64,000 nt of DNA from Talinum fruticosum. Taxonomy: Eukaryota > Streptophyta > Magnoliopsida > Caryophyllales > Talinaceae. The position numbers and the translations under genes are program-made. The notes beneath the pieces are model-generated. The model was not told the origin of the DNA. It did not search any database and worked only from the letters and a program-made list of their open reading frames with translations. Numbering within the stretch: the first letter of the stretch is position 1; each line of letters opens with the position of its first letter. The stretch is taken from contig JAITYX010000041.1 of assembly GCA_021018815.1 (NCBI GenBank), forward strand, positions 1,488,001 to 1,552,000. The letters are read 5' to 3'. Positions 57,380 to 64,000 of the stretch are shown piece after piece.

Positions 57380-57616
57380 TTTGAGAAGAGGAAGGAAAGA
57401 TAAGACTTTTGAAGAAAGGAAGCAGAAAGAGTAGGACGATAAGAGCCAAAGGAAAAAGGAGTAGAAGAAAGAGATAAGAGCAATCGAACTTACTTGAGAT
57501 GGCCTTTACGTCGCTTGAAGAAGTTCAAAGATCACCGTGTTCGTAGAAATCTTCCGCGAAAAGTTTCGTTTAAAAGAGAGAGAAATGTAGAGTATCGAGA
57601 CGAAGATGAATAGGCG

Positions 57617-57626
57617 CTATTTATAG
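57617..57626 (-). promoter_or_regulatory. TATA box upstream of the third ORF (element C)
   Basis: CTATAAATAG reads on the minus strand, followed by CGCC, about 240 bp before the third-ORF ATG, as in A and B. Confidence 0.55.
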
Positions 57627-57778
57627 AAGAAATACACGCCCGTCAACTATCCGTTAAGTATAACTCCGTTCCGACTCGGCTTGTCCATCAGTCATCGTAG
57701 ACCGGTGTGACGGTTCTCTTCTCAACGGTTAAGATTCTAGCAGTTAGAGATCCATGGCTATCGTCCGATCACGCGCGA

Positions 57779-57779
<1 letters not shown>

Positions 57780-57809
<30 letters not shown>
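57780..57809. repeat. (GA)n microsatellite, element C
   Basis: This is the mirror of the (CT)n tract of element B, but shorter. Confidence 0.88.
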
Positions 57810-57813
<4 letters not shown>

Positions 57814-58048
57814 TTTTTAAAAAATAGTCCGAAACTCTCCACTATTCTAGAGATAATTTCGAAAATTTGAAGTCCAAAAGTTTCTCTACGTCCGAGTGTG
57901 ACTCGTAATGGGTTCCGAGTGACTCGTAAATAAGAAATAACTACTAACCCAAGTATCACCGAATCAACCGAGCTAATGGTTATTAATAATTTGAAAACAC
58001 ATAACATATAATCATGCAATGAGATTATCACAAGAAATATCACACAGC

Positions 58049-61000
58049 TTATGCATTTAACATACCAAGCTCATTCCGAATAAAACAAAATTGATCTTCA
58101 CCAAGAGGCTTAGTAAAGATATCAGCTAATTGAAGATTATTAGGAATGAACTCAAGTTCAATATCACCTTTTTCAGAATGGTCTCGTAAGAAGTGATATC
58201 CGACCTCAATATGCTTTGTCTTGGAGTGCTCGGACTAGATTCTTAGTGATGCTGATTGCACTCGATTGTCACACTTGATTGGAACCGATTTGAAAGAAAG
58301 TCCGAGATCCCTCAAGTGTTGCTTTATCCATAGAATCTAAGCGCAACATGCTCCAGCCGCAATATACTCAGCTTCAGCAGTTGATAGAGCTACCGAGTTC
58401 TCGCTTCTTTGAGTGCCAAGATATTAGGGATTGACCCGAAATTGGCAAGCTCCGTAAGTGCTCTTTCGATCAACTTTGTATCCAGCGTAGTCTGCGTCTG
58501 AGTATCCAAGGAGAGTCGGCTCCGAGTCTCTAGAATACCATAGACTTAAGTTCCGAGTACCTGCAAGATATCTAAATATTCTCTTCACCGCAGATGAGAT
58601 GTGATTCTTTTGGATTAGCTTGAAATCTTGCGCATAAACAAACACCGAACATTATATCGGGCCGACTGGAAGTAAGATATAGCAAAGATCCAATCATACC
58701 TCGATGAAGTTTCGATCTATTGCTTTACCTTTTCCGTCCGAGTCAAGTTTTATACTGCTCGCTCATGGGTGTAGATGCATGCTTTACATCTTAAAGTTTG
58801 TATTTCTTCAGCAGTTCCTTGGTGTACTTGGATTGATGGACGTAGATCCCATCTTTGTCTTGTTTGATTTGTAAACCAAGGAAGAAATTAAGTTCTCCCA
58901 TCATACTCATTTAGAATTCCCGACTCATCAACTCAGTAAAATTCTTGGCACAGTATATTCATTAGTAGCACCGAAGATAATATCATCGACATAAATTTGA
59001 ACAATAAGGAAATCTTTCCCCTTGGTTTTTATAAAGAGTGTCTTGTCGATCCGACCTCTTTTAAAATCATTTTGAACCAAGAAGCTACTCAGTCTTTCAT
59101 ACCAAGCTCGAGGGGCTTGTTTAAGACCATAGAGTGCCTTTTGAAGTTTGAAAACTTGATTTGGAAATTCCGAGTTTTCAAAACCAGGAGGCTCGCTCGA
59201 CATAGACTTCCTCTTTAATAAAACCATTGAGAAAGGCACACTTGACATCCATTTGAAATAATTTAATATGCATGCTGGATGCAAATGCCAACAAGATTCT
59301 AATAGCTTCGATTCCGGCAACAAGTGCAAATGTTTCCCCACAATCAATTCCTTCTTCTTGATTGTAACCCCGAGCCACAACTCTAGCCTTATTTCGACTA
59401 CCACTCCACCCTCATCCAGTTTATTTTTGAAAACCCATTTGGTTCCTATAACTCGGGTTGTCGAAGGTCGCTTAGTCGAGTCCGGACTTGGTTTCTTTCG
59501 AATTGATTGAGTTCCTCTTGCATGGCCTCTACTCATTCAGGTTCATTAAGGGCCTCTAGTGCATTTCTCGGGTTCAGTTAATGAAATGAATGCAGTGAAT
59601 GCACATAGATTTTGAAGAGAGGAACGAGTTCTTACCCCACTCGTTGATATCGAAATTATGTTTTCTAGTGGATGACTAGAAGTAAACTTGAACGCTTGAC
59701 CAGCTTCTCCGATTCACGAGATTTGTGGGCTAAGCTACCTAATCTTCGAAGCTTGTTCCGAGTGATCTTCTTCGTTAGCTTGTTCGTTCCGAGCGAGGCT
59801 CTTGAGTTGTCTCATTCCGAGTTACTTCGGTCCGAGTGACTTCATTCCGAGCCGCTTGAGTTTAAGTCTTTGTGATCTCGGTTTCATCATCATCTCTGCT
59901 GAGTTTCAATTCGAATATGAAGACCCGCTTGGTTTTTCCTGTTCAAGCTCATCAAATACAACATGGATGCTTTCTTCCACTTTGTTAGTTTTCTTATTGA
60001 AAATGCAATAAGCCTTGCTCGAAACGAATAACCCGGAAAAATACCTTCATCTCGACCGAGCATCAAACTTGGTCGAGTGATCCTTACCATTGTTGTGAAC
60101 GAAGCACTTACATCCAAATGGTCGAAAGTAGGAAATATTTGGTTTCTTCCCTTGTAGAGCTCATAAGGTGTTTTCTTCAATATGGGTCCGATGAGGCATC
60201 TATTCAAAGTATAGTTGGTCTGTGTTGATCGCCTCTGCACCTGAAATAGTAAGGTAAGTTGTGCTCAATCATCATCGTCCTTGCTATTTCTTCAAGGGTT
60301 CTCGTTCTTTCTCTCTACTACTCCATTTTGTTGAGGAGTTCTTGGTGCTAAGAAGTTGTGAGAGATGTTATTTTTGTCACAAAACTTTAAGAATTCCGAG
60401 TAGTCGAACTCCCTTCCATGGTCGGTTCGAATTCTCCGGATCCGAGTCCGAGACTCAACTTGGATTTTTCTACGAGCTTGCTCGAACTCCTTGAACGCTT
60501 CATTTTTGTGCTTAAGAAAACAACCCAGGTAAATCGAGAATAATCTTCAATAATAACAAATATATATGATTTACCTCCGAGGCTCTTAACAGGAATTTCA
60601 CAACATAAATCCATATGCAATAGCTTAAGCACTTTGGATGTGGAAACTGTCTTCGGAGATTTGAATGAAGGTCCGACTTGTTTCCCTCGGTGCATGCTTC
60701 ACAAACTTTATCCTTCTTCAAAACACAGCTTAGGTAAACCCCTAACCGGACCATGAGATGCCAATTTTTGATAGTATGCATGCTAATATGGCCCAATCTA
60801 CGATGCCATGTACATGAGTCATTGTGAAGAGATACTTTTAAGCACGATAAATTCCGACTCGGGTCGAAAGAGGAATGATGTAGGTGTTACCCGATCTTTT
60901 ACCCGAAAGCTTGATCTCCTTGGTGGTAACATCGAAATGTAGCAGTTGTCCTTTTGATCTCTTCCGAGTGACCCGCAAAACGGGGAGAATCTAACCCTTC

Positions 61001-62805
61001 TCACTTTCTCTAACGAACCCAAGTAACAACCTTTACTGTGGTTCTTTTCCGAGGAAGAATGTTTTTCGGAACCCAGATTTGAATGACTTTGGGTTTTGTC
61101 CGATTCTCGAGTCTTCCTTGGAGAGAACCGAGTCCGTGTCTCTTTCTTTTTGAAAACCTTTCCTTTTGAAACAGGAGAAAATGGTTTCTTTTTGTAAACA
61201 GTTCTGGGCTTAGTCCTCCCTTCATTTTTGTGAATGGGACCATGCTCGGCTTTCCCGAACTTCACAGTTCGTGAATCCTTTTAAACGGTTCCGAGTAGGA
61301 ATTAGATTCCTCCTCTTTGTTGAAACCAAGATCTTCTTTTCTGAATGAGACATATTGAGATCCTAAGAGCATGTCAAGGTTCTTCCGACCTTGAGTAAAC
61401 TTTAAAACCAGATCTTGAGACTCAATGAGCTTCGCTTTAGCTGCTCATTTTCTTTCCTGAGTAACTCGGAATCGGTCTCATTAGATTGAGCACTAGTCTT
61501 GAGTTCTCTCGAGTGTGAGTCTCGGCTTTTCCAATTCATTTTTCAAAGAAGTGCTCTCAAAAGAAATTGACTCAAGTTGTTCTTTGAATTGAGAAGAATC
61601 GAATTGAACTTTTCTTCCAAAGTAAAAATGTATTTAGCTAAATCAACTTTGGAAAATTTTAGAAAGTAATCAATTACCTCTTGAGGATTAGTTTCCTCAT
61701 TGTCCGAGTCCGAGTCCGACTCCTTTTAGCTTCCGAGTCGAAATTGCCATCGGACATTTCGAGTCGTCCGAGTCCTCGTCATCTTTTGATGAGTCCTCAT
61801 CGCTCCATGTTGCCATCATAGCCTTCTTCTTCTTTCTATCCCTTTTTCTTTTCGGACGAGTCTTTGACTATGTGGTCTTTACTTGCCATACTCAAAACAT
61901 CCAGAATTCTTAGATAAAGATAACTTTCAAGGGGAAGAATATTTACCTTTTCTCGTCCTTCTTATCTTTCTTGTAGAAATCTTCTTTTGGTCTTTTATCC
62001 CATCGTTTGTGCTTCATTATTCTCTTGAAGCCTCTTGCAATGAGTGCCATGGGATCCTCTTCGAGTCGGAGGAGCTCAGATTTGCTTCTTTGAATTCCGA
62101 GGCTTTTAGTGCTATGTTCCTTTTGGTACTTCCCTCAGCATCCTCCTCTTCTAGGTGGATTTCGTGTGTGAGAAGCTTTCCGATGAGCTCGTCCGGCTTT
62201 AAGAGTGAGAGATTCCGAGCTTCCTCTATGGCGAGTCACTTTGGGACCCCATCTTCTCTTGGGTAGGCTTCGAGTATCTTTCTGCACATTTCCTCGTGGG
62301 AAATCTTCTTACCCAGTGATTTGAGATTGTTGGTAATCTCGAGTAAATCGAATGAGCATCCGAGTGATGTTTTCTTCCGGCTCCATCTTAAATAGCTCGT
62401 ATTTATGAAGATACCGGCTTATCTTCGCTTGTCCGACTTGGCTAGTGCCTTCGTAAGTGTTGACAAGTGTGTCCCACACTTCTTTTGCTAAGTCGCAGGC
62501 AGACAACCGATTGTATTCTTCCGAGCTAATGGCGCACATCGGAATGTTCATAGCCTTGAAGTTTTTCCTGAACTTCTCCGCTTTGCCAGGAGTAAATTCA
62601 GCCTTTGTCCCGGGAATGGTTCCGAATTCTTCTGTCTTCATTGGAATGTAGTTTCCTTGTTGTATGATTTCCCATACATCTTCATCATGATCCATGAGGA
62701 AACATTCCATGAGTTTCTTCCGAGTGCTCGAAGTTTGATCCTTTGAATTTTGGTGGTCTCGCTGGAAGATCTTCCTTCATCGAACTCTCCGGTGTTCCGA
62801 GCCAT
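58049..62805 (-). pseudogene. Gag-Pol of element C, multiple frameshifts
   Basis: It starts at ATG 62805 (MARN) and ends at TAA 58049-58051 after GMLNA. It carries the best-preserved Gag block of the three copies (MECFLMDHDEDVWEIIQQGN, 62710 downwards) and a 202-codon reverse transcriptase block (58928-59536) with CAFLNG-region, ALYGLKQAPRAWYERLSSFL and YVDDIIFGATNE. The RNase H part (SDADYAGYKVDRKSTYGACQ) is near 58450. Several frame breaks coincide with CGAG/CTCG where copy B reads CAG/CTG (for example the reverse transcriptase segment after VYVE near 59195). Confidence 0.88.
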
Positions 62806-62850
62806 TTGATCTTTAGACCTTTGGATGGTTAGATCCTTTCCGAAAGGCTA

Positions 62851-62862
62851 GGCTCGATACCA
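62851..62862 (-). promoter_or_regulatory. Primer binding site of element C
   Basis: TGGTATCGAGCC lies on the minus strand two bases inside the LTR, the same shortened initiator-Met site as in A, B and H. Confidence 0.85.
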
Positions 62863-62864
62863 AT

Positions 62865-64000
62865 TGAAGGTTTGCTCGGGGAGAGTCCGAGTCACCCTAG
62901 AGGGGGTGAATAGGGTGATGAAGGATTTTCGTAGAAGTTCAACCTCTTTTGCCAAATAAGATACGTAAATGGATTCCGAGTCAAAATCGGAGTCGAAAAG
63001 AATAGACTCGAAAAGCTGCTTAGAGTAAAATGGCAAAGTAAACATAGGCGTTGAGACAGTCCGAGTCTAGAATGAACTCGGAAAGTAAACACTTAAAGAT
63101 TACGTGGAAACCCTCCTGGGCGGAAAACCACGGACCGTGCTAATCCAAGCACGAAGTTAAATCCACTATTTTGAGTCCACAAAATACCGTGAACTGACCG
63201 AACCTGAGTTGCTCCCTTAGACAATTCTTTACAAGTTTTCCTAGACTCGAAATTCCCTTATCCGATCTAGTACTTCCTAGCTGAGATAACCCTTACAGGT
63301 TAGGGACAACTAAGCTGAGTTAACCTTTACAGCTTAGTCAAGGGACCTTACAGAGAAAGTAAGAAAGTGTTTGTAACTAAGTACAAGACCTCACAACTCG
63401 GAAAGTAATGAAATACAGAGTGGGAGTTGTAAGTAGAAGATTGTGAGTAAAATACAATGACTTAGCTCAAGTACGTGTATTAACAATAATTTCGGTAATC
63501 TTCAAGTCTTGTTAGTTGGCTTCTATTTATAGATAACCAGGCAGAGTAGCCGTTATCTTCAACAAGCTGTCCGAGAGTCCTTTGTGACCGTTGACAAAAG
63601 CTTTCGAGTCGCTCGTGAAAGTATCCGTTGTGATATGAACATTGGACAACGGTTTAACTCTCTTGGAAGTCCCAAAACCATTGGCGGTGTCTTGAAGGAT
63701 AAGGTGGAAGCCACCGTTAAGCTTAGCGTTCCAGTTTTCCAGATATGGAAACAGACAGCCACGACATAATCTTCTGGAACCGACATAGAGAAGATGAAAA
63801 GCCATGTCTCGCTGGTGATTTGACGTTTTGAAGCTAGGTTACTTTCGTAGTTTAAAAAGTGTATCCTCGTTTGAATAACCACAAAAGTAAATCAATTTTG
63901 GTTCTCAAAGTATAAAATACTTTGGTCCAAGATTAGACACAGATAATAAAATAATTAAGATAATTAAGTTGGTAATTATCCGAGTTAGAAAGAGAATGGG
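62865..64000 (-). repeat. 5' LTR of element C, cut by the window end
   Basis: It begins TGAAGGTTTGCTCGG and is homologous to the inner 1.14 kb of the B LTR in mirror orientation. TATA-like CTATAAATAG lies on the minus strand at 63523-63532. About 440 bp more are expected outside the window. Confidence 0.9.

Larger units (their letters stand above)
46800..64000. repeat. 17 kb inverted repeat formed by elements B and C
   Basis: Arms 46800-55664 and 55831-64000+ align as reverse complements through LTR, primer site, gag-pol, TATA box and third ORF. Matching landmarks are the gag ATGs 48438/62805, pol stops 53426/58049 and third-ORF ATGs 54114/57379. The arms differ by substitutions and many short indels, so they are two related copies rather than one sequence read twice. 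Confidence 0.88.
55831..64000 (-). mobile_element. Element C: Sirevirus copy, minus strand, lacking its 3' end; continues past the window
   Basis: Reading the minus strand: partial 5' LTR (62865 to the window end), primer site, gag-pol (62805 to 58049), TATA box, third ORF (57379 down to about 55950), then the junction with B at 55831. The polypurine tract and 3' LTR are missing. It is closely related to B but clearly not identical. Confidence 0.88.

Noticed and set aside
46800..64000. Inverted repeat as a pure fold-back read artefact
   Set aside because: The arms differ by many substitutions and indels and by microsatellite length, so they are two distinct copies. A misjoin at the junction is still possible.

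Overview
This is nuclear DNA from a flowering plant. The evidence is a plant-type MCTP gene, plant lineages of LTR retrotransposon (Sirevirus, Ale/Retrofit-like copia, Tat- and chromovirus-like gypsy), a MULE-like gene-capturing transposon, a CACTA MITE and AT-rich spacers. The species cannot be named from the sequence. Only one host gene is visible (225-2690). Almost everything else is transposable elements, several nested in one another, plus AT-rich spacer.

Layout: (1) 225-2690, an MCTP gene with a poly-Gln leader, broken three times by single missing bases. (2) 3256-14277, element A, a minus-strand Sirevirus-type Ty1/copia element with 1.6 kb LTRs and 5-bp target duplication AATGG. (3) 14283-16801, AT-rich spacer with two tRNA-like relics. 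(4) 16802-30647, element G, a MULE-like element with ~100-bp inverted ends. It holds a bromodomain-ATPase exon, a decayed RING-H2 fragment and an inverted pair of tRNA-like sequences. It was split by element E (17791-27847, duplication CCTTT), a gag/protease-only Tat-like gypsy element. E was in turn hit by F (19851-21333, duplication GCACT), a solo LTR. (5) 31919-39414, element H, a minus-strand non-autonomous element with 3.0-3.2 kb LTRs around a 1.3 kb non-coding core (duplication TCATT). (6) 39656-41443, element I, a 1.8 kb foldback element. (7) 41924-42138, a CACTA MITE (duplication TTA). (8) 43210-46799, element D, a decayed Ale/Retrofit-like copia element. Its RNase H was interrupted at 46799/46800 by Sirevirus copy B (plus, 46800-55830). 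B runs directly into Sirevirus copy C (minus, 55831 to beyond 64000), so the last 17 kb is one giant inverted repeat.

The three Sirevirus copies share a third open reading frame between pol and the 3' LTR. It is in the sense orientation and preceded by its own TATA box, and it resembles the 'putative plant transposon protein' domain followed by a coiled coil. No copy has an intact reading frame.

A cross-cutting observation is that related copies differ again and again at one short motif: CAG/CTG in one copy is CGAG/CTCG in another, and CAGAG alternates with CGAG. The same change shortens the normally invariant initiator-Met primer site in four elements of two unrelated families, and would account for one MCTP frameshift. 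It looks like a sequence-context-dependent consensus error, perhaps at methylated CHG sites, so many of the 'broken' frames here may not be real.
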